From: Symbiodinium natans
Lineage: Eukaryota > Sar > Dinophyceae > Suessiales > Symbiodiniaceae
Direction: 5' to 3'
NCBI GenBank assembly: GCA_905221605.1
Contig: CAJNDS010002363.1
Span: 62,001-126,000 of the forward strand
DNA length: 64,000 bases
Position numbers and translations under genes: made by a program. The notes beneath the pieces are model-generated. The model ran no database searches, was not told the origin of the DNA, and was given only the letters and a program-made list of their open reading frames with translations. Of this stretch, positions 1 to 8,913 are shown in pieces; position 1 is the stretch's first letter; each line of letters begins with the position of its first letter.

Positions 1-946
1 CAGTCCTGATGTCAACCTGCTCCTCAGCCTCCATCGGTGAAGGCGCGGAGCAGTGCAGGAGGAAGTTGGCAGCAAGTTGCTGGAGTCGCCGGTCCTCGTC
101 AAAGAAGGCATCGCCAAGGGCAGGCAAGGCCATTGTGCAGAACAGGTGGCCACGTTGCTCTTGCTCCTCGCATGCCCGGGCTTTTGCGTCAAGTGATGAG
201 ACAAGGAGAGAGGTACCCACAGCTTTGGGGCAACTTGCTCCCCGGGAATTGTGGTCAAAGTTGCGTTCGGCCAAGGTTGTAAGGGAGAGGAGAGCAGCCA
301 AGCGCGTGTTCGAGTGGTCAGAATTGCACATGGCCGACAATGCATCTCTGCATGCACCTTTTGCTTGTGACGGCCAGCGAGGGTGGCAGCACTGCGTCAA
401 GATCCTCCCGGCGGACTTGGCGCCGCCTTCACCAAGCCAAGACAACGCTGTCGCTGCAGCGGCAGCCACGAGAGGTGGGTGACGGAGAAACATGCGGATT
501 CGACTTATTTGGGGGGCGGCTTCCTCGCCCATCCAGGACAACACCCGAAGACCGGCGATGTGTACCATGGAGTGACTGGAAGCCTCCAAGCTAGCAATCA
601 CGACTTCTGCACACGATGTGGTGTGCTGCTTCCGGCATTCTGCGATAGACTGCATCTTACAAACCAGCTCGGCTGGGTCTGCAGGCCAGGCTCTCACCAC
701 CAGCAAATCCTCGCCATCCCCCACGCCCAGTGATCCCAGCGTGGTGTAGCTGAGAATCTCCTGCGGGGTGCTGCTGCTACCCCGACTACCCCAAATCAAC
801 CGCTGTGCACAGGAAGGCACCTGCAATTCGCGCTCCACCTGTGCTAACACGTCGTCTCCTCGATCTTCCCTGCCTGCCCTGATCGTGCAAGACCTCCCTG
901 ATGGCAGAGAACAATGCAAAGTGATCTTGCTTTGAATGGCTGGCAT
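1..946 (-). CDS. Ubiquitin-like domain plus HEAT-like repeat protein, 5' part (3' end lies beyond the window)
   Basis: Reading the minus strand from ATG at 946-944 gives 315 sense codons with no stop to the window edge; an in-frame TAA at 1000-998 precedes the ATG. Chance of so long an open frame in unbiased sequence is roughly (61/64)^315. Residues about 6-86 read as a ubiquitin-like beta-grasp: a first hairpin (KITLHCSLPSGRSCTIR), a helix (DDVLAQVERELQVP), then QRLIWG, matching QRLIFAG of ubiquitin, and a closing strand LGVGDGEDLLVVR. Residues about 110-300 are Ala/Leu-rich helical pairs resembling HEAT/ARM repeats, for example HIAGLRVLSWMGEEAAPQI then AAAAATALSWLGEGGAKSAG. No diglycine follows the UBL, so it is probably an integral domain for protein contacts, not a processed modifier. 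No intron is needed in this segment. Trans-splicing of a leader is possible if this is a dinoflagellate, but no leader sequence is seen. Substrate and pathway are unknown. Confidence 0.82.
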   Translation of the reverse strand, partial: MPAIQSKITLHCSLPSGRSCTIRAGREDRGDDVLAQVERELQVPSCAQRLIWGSRGSSSTPQEILSYTTLGSLGVGDGEDLLVVRAWPADPAELVCKMQSIAECRKQHTTSCAEVVIASLEASSHSMVHIAGLRVLSWMGEEAAPQISRIRMFLRHPPLVAAAAATALSWLGEGGAKSAGRILTQCCHPRWPSQAKGACRDALSAMCNSDHSNTRLAALLSLTTLAERNFDHNSRGASCPKAVGTSLLVSSLDAKARACEEQEQRGHLFCTMALPALGDAFFDEDRRLQQLAANFLLHCSAPSPMEAEEQVDIRT

Positions 947-1340
947 GGCATCGGGCCGGATTTTGGGCCGGATTTGCCAGTGGGTTCCAGGTGTAAATTA
1001 AGTTCATACACACGATTTTCTTGCGCAAGGCTACTGGAATGATGGTGAATCGGGCTGCTTGGGTTTTTTTCGGCCAAGGAAGGGCTTCATTTGCAGCGAA
1101 TCATTTGCAGCGAATCGTGTGCCTAGAAATACATAAACTTCAGCTGACTAACCTTACTGAGAAATACAGGTCGGCTCACTCAAGGCGGCCACGAAGAAGT
1201 AACACACAGATGTGTTTCGTACACCCTCAAAACCCCAAACTACAAAACCCTGGAATCTCTGAGCCGCTGCGCCTACGCGAAAGGCCGTTACACTTAACGG
1301 AAGAGATCTGCCCCTCCTCAAACCTGCGAGGAGCAGCTGT
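947..1340. other. 5' flank of the UBL-HEAT gene
   Basis: Unique sequence upstream of the minus-strand gene. It holds two short tandem duplications: ATTTGCAGCGAATC twice at 1089-1116, and a repeated GGGCCGGATTT-like unit at about 954-976 just upstream of the start. No TATA box or leader exon is recognised. A CAG near 1030 on the minus strand could be a splice acceptor, but this is a guess. Confidence 0.5.
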
Positions 1341-1382
1341 TTAGGGTTAAACCCCAAACACCCCCCTCCACCCCAACACCCT

Positions 1383-1404
1383 CCCCCCCCCCCCCCCCCC
1401 CCCC
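1383..1404. repeat. Poly(C) tract
   Basis: About 22 uninterrupted C inside a C-rich stretch. Similar homopolymer C or G runs occur near 7045, 19826, 23870, 40305, 47781, 50157, 53455 and 57786; run lengths in such tracts are often unreliable. Confidence 0.85.
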
Positions 1405-1459
1405 TATCCCCCCGCCACCCCAACCCAACTCCGTGAGCCTAAAAATTTGGGCCCCTGAA

Positions 1460-1543
1460 AACCCCAAACTCCTAACCCCTAACCCCTAAACCCCTAAACC
1501 CCGAAACCCCTAAACCCCTAAACCCTAAACCCTAAACCCCTAG
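1460..1543 (-). repeat. Telomere-like tract, C strand, octamer variant
   Basis: Mainly CCCCTAAA octamers turning into CCCTAAA heptamers. Confidence 0.9.
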
Positions 1544-1630
1544 ACTCTAGACAGTCCCAGCCTGATTCCAGGCTTTGAAAGACCTCGGCGCTCTACGTGC
1601 ACCTGAGAGCTTGGGGTGGCCATCTTTTGG

Positions 1631-1717
1631 GATTAGGGTTTAGGGTCTAGGGTTTAGGGTTTGGGGTTTGGGGTTTAGGGTTTAGGGCTTAGGCCTTAGG
1701 GCTTAGGGCTTAGGGTA
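1631..1717 (+). repeat. Telomere-like tract, G strand, degenerate
   Basis: TTTAGGG units mixed with TTTGGGG and CTTAGGG variants. Confidence 0.9.
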
Positions 1718-1935
1718 GGACGCCTTGTGGGGCGAAACTGTGAAAAACACATTGCTGCAAAGCTCTTGGCTGTGATATTTGATATGGAGACTTGCCATTT
1801 TTACTCGGGGGCACAAGGTTTCGCATCTTTTCAGCCAGGAAAGTCTCGTGGTTGGGCAGGTTTAGGATTTAGGGTTGAGGGATGCTTCGCATGTTGAGCG
1901 CTTACAGAACTTCCGGGCTTTTCTGGTCTTGTAAA

Positions 1936-2059
1936 CCTAGGGGATAGGATTAAGGGGACCCTCGGGGATATAGACCCTCTAAATAAGGTCCCTGTTTAAG
2001 AGAGCCAGAAGAAGGTTAAGAAGGGTTCCCTTTTAAGGGTCCCCCTTATCCTACCTAGG
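1936..2059. mobile_element. MITE-K, foldback element
   Basis: Imperfect terminal inverted repeats: left CCTAGGGGATAGGATTAAGG and, as reverse complement of the right end, CCTAGGTAGGATAAGGGGGA. About 124 bp, no coding capacity. Single copy in the window. Confidence 0.65.
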
Positions 2060-2171
2060 AAAACCCCCACGGCCTGAAGCCTCAACTGTCGAGGCACCCT
2101 GCTCTCCGCCAGCTTCCCATCGGAATCGCGCTTCAACTCCAGTAGGCGCCAGGCGTCTCTGGCCTCGGACG

Positions 2172-2303
2172 GTTATAGGGTATTACAGGTCTAGGGTATT
2201 CTTATAGGGTAGTATAGGGTATTCTTATAGGGTATTGCAGGATATTCTTATAGGGTATTACAGGGCATTATGGGGTATTCTTATAGGGTAGTATACGGTT
2301 TAT
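2172..2303. repeat. Minisatellite of TATAGGGTATT units
   Basis: Tandem, imperfect units around TTATAGGGTATT and TATAGGGTAGTA, about 15-31 bp in period. The TAGGGT core resembles the neighbouring telomere-like motif, so it may derive from it. Confidence 0.75.
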
Positions 2304-2433
2304 GCTTAGGGTTTAGGACGTATTCACAGGATAACAATTCGCCCGAAGTTCTTCAAGGCTTGAAGGCTGACGTTGAGGGCTCAGTGCGTAGCCAGGTGTC
2401 ATTCAGGCTTTAGGGCCCCAGGCTTTGTTTAGC

Positions 2434-2479
2434 ATAGGGTTTAGGGTTTAGGGTTTAGGGTCTAGGGTTGAAGGTTTAG
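2434..2479 (+). repeat. Telomere-like tract, G strand
   Basis: Short run of TTTAGGG units ending in degenerate copies. Confidence 0.85.
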
Positions 2480-2530
2480 TGAAACAAATTGAGCCTTCTG
2501 TGGCCCCCTGGACAGAGGGCAGGAAATGCT

Positions 2531-2612
2531 GCGTTTAGGGCTCAGGGTTTTAGGGCTTAGGGGCCGCTACGGTGACCCCAAGGGTTTAGGGCTTAGGGGA
2601 GGTGGGGTTAGG
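2531..2612 (+). repeat. Degenerate telomere-like tract, G strand
   Basis: Scattered TTTAGGG and CTTAGGG units interrupted by unique bases. Confidence 0.7.
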
Positions 2613-2739
2613 GTGGTTTTGAACAAACACAAAAACACAGACTCCCAAGGCCTCGGCGGTCAAACCGCAAGAAACAGCTGCCAGCACTCCCGGAAACCCC
2701 AAACCCTACTACCCCAAAACTGTAAACCCTAAACCCTAT

Positions 2740-2835
2740 GAGTTTCATGGGTACTTTTAAGTAGGATTCTAAGCGCACAACCATAGTTGCCGTACTTATA
2801 TTCCTACTTACAAGTGCCCATGAACCTGCAAGTAG
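2740..2835. mobile_element. MITE-A copy
   Basis: Left end TTTCATGGGTACTTTTAAGT, right end matching TACAAGTGCCCATGAACCTG then CAAGTAG. Interior carries the A2-type core resembling GGGTAACTATGGTTGTAACC. Family A ends are CTACTTGGAGGTTCATGGGT and its inverse. Confidence 0.75.
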
Positions 2836-2992
2836 CTAACCCCTAAACCCTAAACCCAAAACCCAAAACCCTAAACCCTAAACCCTAAACTCTAAACCCT
2901 AAACCCTAAACCCTAAACCCTAAACCCTGAACCCTGAACCCTGAACCCTCACCCTAAACCCTAAACCCTAAACCCTAAACCCTAAACCCTAT
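2836..2992 (-). repeat. Long telomere-like tract, C strand
   Basis: About 157 bp of CCCTAAA units with a CCCTGAA sub-block. It starts immediately at the right end of the MITE-A copy. Confidence 0.93.
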
Positions 2993-3097
2993 GAGTTTGG
3001 GGTTGAGCGTAAAACCCTGAACCCAGCCTCGCCCAACACGAAGAGCGAATCGTTGTCGATGGACCAGCAATCCTGGGCGGCAGCTTCGCACAGAGGA

Positions 3098-3153
3098 TGT
3101 AGGGTTTAGGGTTTAGAGGTTAGGGTTTCGGGTTGAGGGTTTAGGGTTTAGGG
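3098..3153 (+). repeat. Telomere-like tract, G strand
   Basis: TTTAGGG with TTTCGGG and TTGAGGG variants. Confidence 0.85.
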
Positions 3154-3172
3154 GCTCTGAACCTTCAACGCC

Positions 3173-3344
3173 CTATTTGAAGGTTCATGGGTCCTTATAA
3201 ATAGGTTTATAAGTAGGGTAACTATGGTTCTGACCTTATTTAGGGCACTTGTGTTTATCGGTACCCGGGATAAGGTTCTAACCAGAGCTACCCCACTGTG
3301 AGCTCTACTTCGAGTTCTCTAAGAACCCATGAACCTCCAAGTAG
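3173..3344. mobile_element. MITE-A copy, long form
   Basis: Left end TTGAAGGTTCATGGGTCCTT, right end ACCCATGAACCTCCAAGTAG. Contains AAGTAGGGTAACTATGG as in other A2 copies plus extra internal sequence; about 172 bp. Confidence 0.8.
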
Positions 3345-3509
3345 TCATTGAGAAGGTGGTGGAGCCAATTCGTGCATCATGCCGAAAGGAGGAAGGGAGC
3401 ACCTTTAAGAAGAGCGTGTGGCATGGATGTAGTCTCGGCAGCACTGCTTTGCCACCCGCCACCCTAACCCATAAACCTCAAAAAACACAAGCTCAAGGTC
3501 TGTCCTCCC

Positions 3510-3642
3510 TACTTGGAGGTTCATGGGTACTTATAACCCCAATTATAAGTCTATTTATAACCTACTTAGAGGACTTAGGGGACTTAGGGGCTTCTTAGTA
3601 CAGTTAAACTTGGGGTTACAAGTACCCTGAACCTCCCAGTAG
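3510..3642. mobile_element. MITE-A copy, near-intact (A1 type)
   Basis: Begins CTACTTGGAGGTTCATGGGT and ends GTACCCTGAACCTCCCAGTAG. The interior ACTTAGAGGACTTAGGGGAC is shared with the copies at 22420 and 26583. Confidence 0.88.
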
Positions 3643-3723
3643 GATGGCCCTTAAAGGCCTCTGAACAAATATTCCTGAACCTGGTCCTCTTGAACCCAAT
3701 GAGGGAAGATATTACATGTCCCT
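3642..3723. repeat. Dispersed repeat family O copy
   Basis: About 82 bp containing GAACAAATATTCCTGAACC, then CCTCTT, AACCCAA and ACATGTCCC; it matches segments at 21722 and 23682. It directly follows the MITE-A end. No clear terminal repeats. Confidence 0.6.
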
Positions 3724-3736
3724 AGGGCCTACCGAG

Positions 3737-3823
3737 CTACTTAAAAAAAGGTTCAACTTTGTTTTTTCCTACTTAGCAAGGAAGCCCAAGAAGTTTAAGG
3801 TTCAACTCTTGGCCAAGTAAGGC
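3737..3823. repeat. Dispersed repeat family P copy
   Basis: Contains GGTTCAACTTT, a T-rich centre, AAGGAAGCCCAAGAAGTTTA and CCAAGTAAGG. Related segments lie at 28762 and 52811. Weak terminal inversion around CTTACTT suggests a decayed foldback element. Confidence 0.5.
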
Positions 3824-4292
3824 TGTTTGTCGAGTCTCCATGATCTCGAAGGGTGATGGTTCCCCGACCTTCTCAAAGTCCAACCTGTTAACCTCAGCTG
3901 GCGACAGGTCGATGTTTGGTTTAGGGTTCAGGGTTCAGGGTTTAGTCGCTCATTCTCGCACAAGGCAGGCAAGGTCCGTCAGTCTGTGTGGGACACAGAA
4001 AGAATGAGATGCCTATGCCGAGCAGTCGTATGGGCCACAATCAGAAACCACAGAGAAAGTAAAACCCATCCCCAAGGTTTAGGGTTTAGAGTTTCTTTGG
4101 CGTAGACCACATTTTCAACTGTTTTTTTTTGCCACCTGCCAAGCAGAAGGGTTGAGGGCTTAAGGCTTCTGGCCACCCTAAACCCTGAACCCTAAACCCT
4201 AAACCGACCTGCATGCCTTTGTGAATTAAAATTGCACAAAAGTGGATGGCCTGAGGCTGAGTGGACGGTGCTGTGGGCCCTGACCCGAAGCT

Positions 4293-4374
4293 TGGGGTTT
4301 AGGGTTTAGGGTTTTAGGATTTAGGGTTTAGGGTTTAGGGTTTAGGGTTTAGGTTAGGGTTTAGGGTTTAGGGC
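4293..4374 (+). repeat. Telomere-like tract, G strand
   Basis: About ten nearly perfect TTTAGGG units. Confidence 0.92.
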
Positions 4375-4507
4375 CTCTGTTCCGAAGAGAGCCAGGCTAC
4401 CGTGGACCACAGCTGGTGCAATATGTCGGGTCCGCTCCCAATTCTTGTGGATCCGAACCTGGAGGGTTTAGGGTTTAGGGTTTAGGGTTTAGGGTTTGGA
4501 TGTACGA

Positions 4508-4625
4508 CTAGCCTGGGCCCAGTAACCTAGGCTTAAAAAAAGGGTGCCCTTTTTTTGCTTAAAGGGGTTTAAAAGGGAACCGAAACCCCCCAAAAAGGGA
4601 ATAAGGGCACGACTGGGCATCCTAG
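4508..4625. mobile_element. MITE-D copy
   Basis: Ends CTAGCCTGGGCCCAGTAACC and, inverted, CTAGGATGCCCAGTCGTGCC. Interior AAAGGGTGCCC with AAGGGAACCGAAACCCCC. Nearly the same sequence as the copy at 45930. A short open frame here is fortuitous. Confidence 0.85.
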
Positions 4626-4774
4626 CAAACGAACTTAAGACCGACAGGCTAGCGGCAGAACCGGTTCAGGTAGACCTTCACCGCGCTCCAGACAGACATT
4701 CAGCTGCGATGAGTCTTGGGGAAGCAAGTGTCGTCATCATTTGTGGACTCTTTCTACAGTCAGCTTGGAAATAA

Positions 4775-5215
4775 CCCTCCAGAAGAAACTACGAGACCCG
4801 GAGACAGTCAGCGAAGCCATGTTTAGCTATTTCTACTTTGGAATTTGACAAAGATGAAGCTTGTTTGGAACAGACAAAAAACAAAAACAATGTGAGCAAA
4901 CACACAAAGCGAAAAAAACAACATCACTTCCACTTGCCTTGACTGATTCAGGAGCAAGAACCCAAGCACTGGAGTTTTAACTTAGCTTTGTCTTGGAACG
5001 TGCTCCTTTCGCGCAGCTCTTCTACTTCTCTTCGGGAAGTTCATGCAAACAGCAAACGCGTCATATCAGTGTGAAAGTACGCGGGATATCCGTGCTTTAA
5101 TTACCTTTCGGACATGCGTTCTGCTTCAGAACCTTGTATGTTATTACCTACTGACCAAAGGAAGGAACACCATTGGACCACTTGACCTTGGATCCTCTGC
5201 GCTGTGATCGGTTCG
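4775..5215. other. Unique AT-rich spacer
   Basis: No supported gene or repeat. Adenine-rich around 4875-4925. Weak similarity to 9960-10130 (CCCAAGCACTGG and AGCAAACGCGT in the same order) may reflect an old dispersed repeat. Confidence 0.4.
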
Positions 5216-5218
5216 GTG

Positions 5219-5307
5219 GGGTTAGGGTTAGGGGTTTAGGGTTTAGGGTTTAGGGTTTAGGGTTTAGGGTTTAGGGTTTAGGGTTTAGGGTTTAGGGTTT
5301 AGGGTTT
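5219..5307 (+). repeat. Telomere-like tract, G strand
   Basis: About 12 nearly perfect TTTAGGG units. Confidence 0.93.
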
Positions 5308-5642
5308 CCTTGCTTTGCTCAACTGCTTTCCCGGTTGCATCGTACCGTCACGGGCAATCCATCGGAGACGAAAGCGCTTGCCGATGGGACCCTGGGACGT
5401 TTTTGGGGGCCTAGGGCTCACTTTTCAACTTAGACTTTGAGGCTTTCGGGTTTTCTTGCGGGCTACGGGCTGCGAGTTTAGGATGTTTGGGGGCTTCTGG
5501 TTTAGACTTTGTTGTTAGGCTTTTGGGGTGTTAAGGTTTCAGGGTGCCGTTCTTGTATTACCGAACCTGGGCCCACTACAGCCTCTTACTTGTAAGGTTA
5601 GTTCAGCTCTTAGACTGCATGATCAACTCTCTACATAATGGC

Positions 5643-5730
5643 ACCTTAAACCCTAGAGACCCTGAAGATCCTAAAGACCCTAAAGACCCTCTAAACCCTA
5701 AACCCTAAACCCTAAAGACCCCAAACCCCA
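5643..5730 (-). repeat. Telomere-like tract, C strand, CCCTAAAGA variants
   Basis: Mix of CCCTAAA and CCCTAAAGA units. Confidence 0.8.
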
Positions 5731-5739
5731 CCCACCCTG

Positions 5740-5850
5740 AGAGGTCGGAATAAGGACCCTAAATGATCCCTTAACGGATATATGTAGGGCCCTAATTCAG
5801 GGTTTAGGGTTTAAGGTTTAGGTTTTCCCTCATTCCCTACGAAGAACCAA
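5740..5850. mobile_element. MITE-E copy interrupted by a telomere-like tract
   Basis: Right part ATATGTAGGG...CTCATTCCCTACGAAGAACCA matches the intact element at 28908. Between them at about 5799-5826 sit TTTAGGG-type units absent from the intact copy. The left end is eroded. Confidence 0.65.
5799..5826 (+). repeat. Telomere-like tract inside MITE-E
   Basis: AGGGTTTAGGGTTTAAGG plus degenerate continuation, placed within the right half of the element. Confidence 0.75.
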
Positions 5851-6059
5851 GGGGATGATTGCTTCCGGGGCCGAATAGTTAGGATGCTAGAAGACCTCCA
5901 GGACACAATCATGAGGCCCCTGGAAGTATAGGGCTGTATGCCCCACAGACTAAACCCTAAACCCTAAACCCTAAAGCCTAAACCCTAAACCCTAAAGGCA
6001 GAGGCCCATTTTAGCCCCCAGTGACGCACAAAGCCCAGACTCCGCCTAAAACGCACACT

Positions 6060-6280
6060 CCTACTTGGAGCTTCAGGGTTTAGGGTTTAGGTTTTAGGGT
6101 TTAGGGCTACTTAGAGCTTCAGGCTACTTCTGACCCCAATTCTAACTGTACCTATAAGCCCCCTAAGTCCCCCAAGTCCTCTGAGTAGGTTAGAAGTAAT
6201 TAGGCTTCTATGGCCTTCTGCCTGAGAGCAGAGGGAGGAATTAGGCTTCTAATTGGGTTATAAGTGCCACTACTGACCCC
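6060..6280. mobile_element. MITE-A copy with a telomere-like tract between duplicated ends
   Basis: CTACTTGGAGCTTCAGGG at 6061 is followed by about 30 bp of TTTAGGG units, then the same end again (CTACTTAGAGCTTCAGG at 6108) and the A1 interior (CCCCAATTCTAACTG, CCTAAGTCC). The right end is degenerate. Confidence 0.65.
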
Positions 6281-6289
6281 TAGCGCCCC

Positions 6290-6800
6290 AAGCTCTGCAG
6301 ATCAGACGCCTCGGAGCAATAGGCCACTTGGCTTTTTTGCCTCGTGGGCTGCGAGGTTCCAGCCGTGTGACCCCTCAGCTAAGCCGGCGTCGGAAAGGAT
6401 GATTATCGGTTTGGCATGAACAGTAGATGGGTTTGGGCGGGGTGGGGGGTGGGGGTGGTCGGCGGGTAGAGATCGTTTAGGACCCCTCTACCACAAAGCC
6501 ACACTGTCTTCACACAATGAGAGGTCCTGCTTTGCATCTCTATGACTCTATGACTTGTCCTGACAGCTTATATCGATGGTACTCAGGCCCCAGATTTGGA
6601 TCAGCCCCCACATGAATTGCAACTGTACGCACTTCACCGTTCCGGAGTTCTGGGACACCCCTTCAAGCTGACAATACAATAGCACAACAAGTGGCCATCC
6701 GATCCACTGTGTCATCCCTAGGTAGCACCATTCTAATTCACTCAGGTCTTTGGTACATTAATCCCGCGATTCGACCTTCAACTCTTCTTACCTCACATCC
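6290..6800. other. Unique spacer, no gene seen
   Basis: Ordinary composition with a G-rich run near 6440-6460. No frame resembling a protein and no repeat recognised. Confidence 0.4.
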
Positions 6801-6810
6801 ACAGTTTTCA

Positions 6811-6880
6811 AAACCCTAAACCCTAAACCCTAAACCCTAAACCCTAAGCCCTAAACCCTAAACCCTAAACCCTAAACCTC
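6811..6880 (-). repeat. Telomere-like tract, C strand
   Basis: About ten CCCTAAA units with one CCCTAAG. Confidence 0.92.
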
Positions 6881-7113
6881 CAGGCTTCTAACTGCAAATT
6901 GGCAGCTTCGCAAACGCCGCATCAAACACAACCGTGTCTCGGCAGTCCTTAGCCGACTGGGCTTTGCCGCACTGCTGGGCTGCTCTCCGGGGCAAACCGA
7001 TGAAGACTTCATGGGCTCCCTTCCTGCCCCCCCTCTATACTACCCCCCCCCCCCCCCCCCGCACAATTAAGGCTAATTAGGAGTAGCTATGCCTGATTGA
7101 GGCTATTCCAGGG

Positions 7114-7217
7114 CTTAGTTGCTGAGTTCATATGCCCCAAACAAGTGTACACTTTCAGTTCTATAGGGGATTAAAGTATCCCCAAAAAGTGTAAAGTGTA
7201 CTCACTCAGCTACTAAG
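7114..7217. mobile_element. MITE-F copy
   Basis: Ends CTTAGTTGCTGAGTTCA and, inverted, CTTAGTAGCTGAGTGAGT; inner arms GTGTACACTTT and AAAGTGTAAAGTGTAC. The second copy is at 45773. The outer CTTAGTAGC is shared with family C. Confidence 0.85.
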
Positions 7218-7259
7218 AGGGAGCCCAGGTAGCTTGGGGATTGGATGGGTTTGGAAGCT

Positions 7260-7320
7260 ACCCTAAACCCTAAACCCTAAACCCTAAACCCTAAACCCTA
7301 AACCCTAAACCCTAAACCCT
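7260..7320 (-). repeat. Telomere-like tract, C strand
   Basis: About nine perfect CCCTAAA units. Confidence 0.94.
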
Positions 7321-7432
7321 GAGCAACCGGACCCGGCGCTACGCCGACCAGATGGGCATCTTCTAGCAGTCTTTACTCCTATAACGTCCTCATTGCAAAC
7401 GATGAGTATATCTCCAAACCCTAAGTGCTCAA

Positions 7433-7520
7433 GGGTTGCTCCAGCAACTTCTTCCTTATAAGGGAAATTTTGGGATTATTACTTTTTTACTCGTTTGGGT
7501 TTCTTTAGCAACTAGTAGTA
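7433..7520. mobile_element. MITE-G copy, divergent, inverted orientation
   Basis: CTTCCTTATAAGGG, GGGATTAT and TTTAGCAACTAGTAG match the reverse complement of the element at 35017. No homopolymer expansion here. Confidence 0.55.
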
Positions 7521-7708
7521 ACAGTAGTAAAAACAGCCCCGGGAAGTATTGTCCGGGTATACTATGAGGGCTTCGAACTCCAGCTTCGGCTCTCAGTTCA
7601 GTTGGGGTTTAGGGTTTGGGGTTTAAGGTTTACACGGCACTGTCTCTGAGTCTGCACTGTGAACCAGCACATCATCGGGAAAAGGGTTTGGGGTTTAGGG
7701 TTGGGGAG

Positions 7709-7803
7709 CTTAGTAGCCCAGTAACCATATTATAATAAGGCCACCCTTTTTGGTTACTTTATGAGGGGAAAAAAAGGGTAAAGGGTACCACTGGGCTACT
7801 AAG
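7709..7803. mobile_element. MITE-C copy, near-intact
   Basis: Ends CTTAGTAGCCCAGTAACC and, inverted, CTTAGTAGCCCAGTGGTACC, so the outer 14 bp match exactly. About 95 bp. Confidence 0.9.
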
Positions 7804-8019
7804 GGAGTTTAGGGTTTAAGGGACGTGGTTTCGCGTCCTCCTCCTTCTGCTTCTTCCGGCCAGATTACCACAACTCCGCAGCAGACCGTGGTATGCGTCA
7901 CCAACCTCTGCTGAAGGGGATCCGGAGCCCGAAGATACCAAAAAATCCTCCATGAGCTCTAGACCCCTAACCCCTTTTGAACCCGGACTCCTGACGTGGG
8001 CACCCTAAAGCCTCCAGAA

Positions 8020-8100
8020 CCCCAAGCCCTAAACGCTAAACCCGAAATCCTAAGCCCTAAACCCTAAACCCTAAACCCTAAACCCTAAACCCTAAACCTT
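8020..8100 (-). repeat. Telomere-like tract, C strand
   Basis: Degenerate at the left, then six perfect CCCTAAA units. Confidence 0.9.
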
Positions 8101-8194
8101 GCAGCCGTGGCTCCCTCCCGTGGCTCTGGCCGCGGCTGTCCTTGGAGTCCTTCAAGTTGACGCGACAGTAGGAGATAAAGAAGGCCTGGCTGCT

Positions 8195-8520
8195 CAGGGT
8201 TTAGGGTTTAGGGTTTAGGGTTTAGGGTTTAGGGTTTAGGATTAAGGGTTTAGGGCTTGGGGTTCAGGGTTGAGGTTTTAGGGCTCAGGATCAAGGGTTT
8301 TGGGTTTTTTAGGATTTAGGGTTCAGAGTTTAGGGCTTGGGGTTCAGGGTTTAGGGTTTAGGGCTTGGGGTTCAGGTATTAGGGTTCAAGGGCTTATAGG
8401 GTTCGGGGTTCGGAGTTTAGAGTTTAGGGTTTGGGGTTCGAGTTTAGGGCTTGGGATTCGGGGTTTACGGTTTGGGCGGTTTGGGTGCAGGATTTAGGGT
8501 TTGGGGCTTGGAGTTTCTAG
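8195..8520 (+). repeat. Long telomere-like tract, G strand, decaying rightward
   Basis: Perfect TTTAGGG at the left end, then TTCAGGG, CTTGGGG and other variants over about 325 bp. Translation gives a Gly/Leu/Phe/Arg/Val-rich frame that is not a gene. Confidence 0.9.
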
Positions 8521-8542
8521 GGCCTGGTTCAGCCGTGGCTCG

Positions 8543-8637
8543 TGTAGCTGTTCATGGGTACCAGTAAATAAAGTAGAGTACCTATGCGTATCACCTCAGT
8601 TAGGGTACTCATCGTCCACCCATGAACCTTCAAGTAG
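8543..8637. mobile_element. MITE-A copy
   Basis: Left end GTAGCTGTTCATGGGTACC, right end ACCCATGAACCTTCAAGTAG. Confidence 0.75.
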
Positions 8638-8744
8638 GGTTTTGCGAGTAGGGAAAGCACAGACCATCGGTGGGGCAACCATGAAGGAGGAGGAACATCC
8701 CATGTCGTTGTGGGTCTCTCCAACAATGATACTTGAACATGTAG

Positions 8745-8852
8745 CTAACCCTAAACCCTAAACCCTAAACCCTAAAACCCTAAACCCTAAACCCTAACGG
8801 CCCTAAAGCCTAAACCCCAAACCCTAAACCCTAAAACCCTAAACCCTAAACC
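8745..8852 (-). repeat. Telomere-like tract, C strand
   Basis: CCCTAAA units with CCCTAAAA octamers. Confidence 0.9.
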
Positions 8853-8913
8853 GCTCTCGCTGAGCATTTTGGGCCCACGGGGCCTGCCTACCAGCCACCG
8901 GCTTGGAGTTCTA

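Noticed and set aside
9-733. Plus-strand frames of 157, 84 and 116 codons over the left edge
   Set aside because: They are antisense shadows of the minus-strand UBL-HEAT frame, which has domain-like sequence.
2836-2992. A true chromosome end
   Set aside because: Tracts of both orientations with unique DNA on each side continue for 58 kb; no terminal array at either window edge.
8300-8497. Open frames rich in GLGFRV or LNPKP motifs here and at many other places
   Set aside because: They are direct translations of TTTAGGG or CCCTAAA repeats; seven-base units cycle through all frames without stops in several of them.
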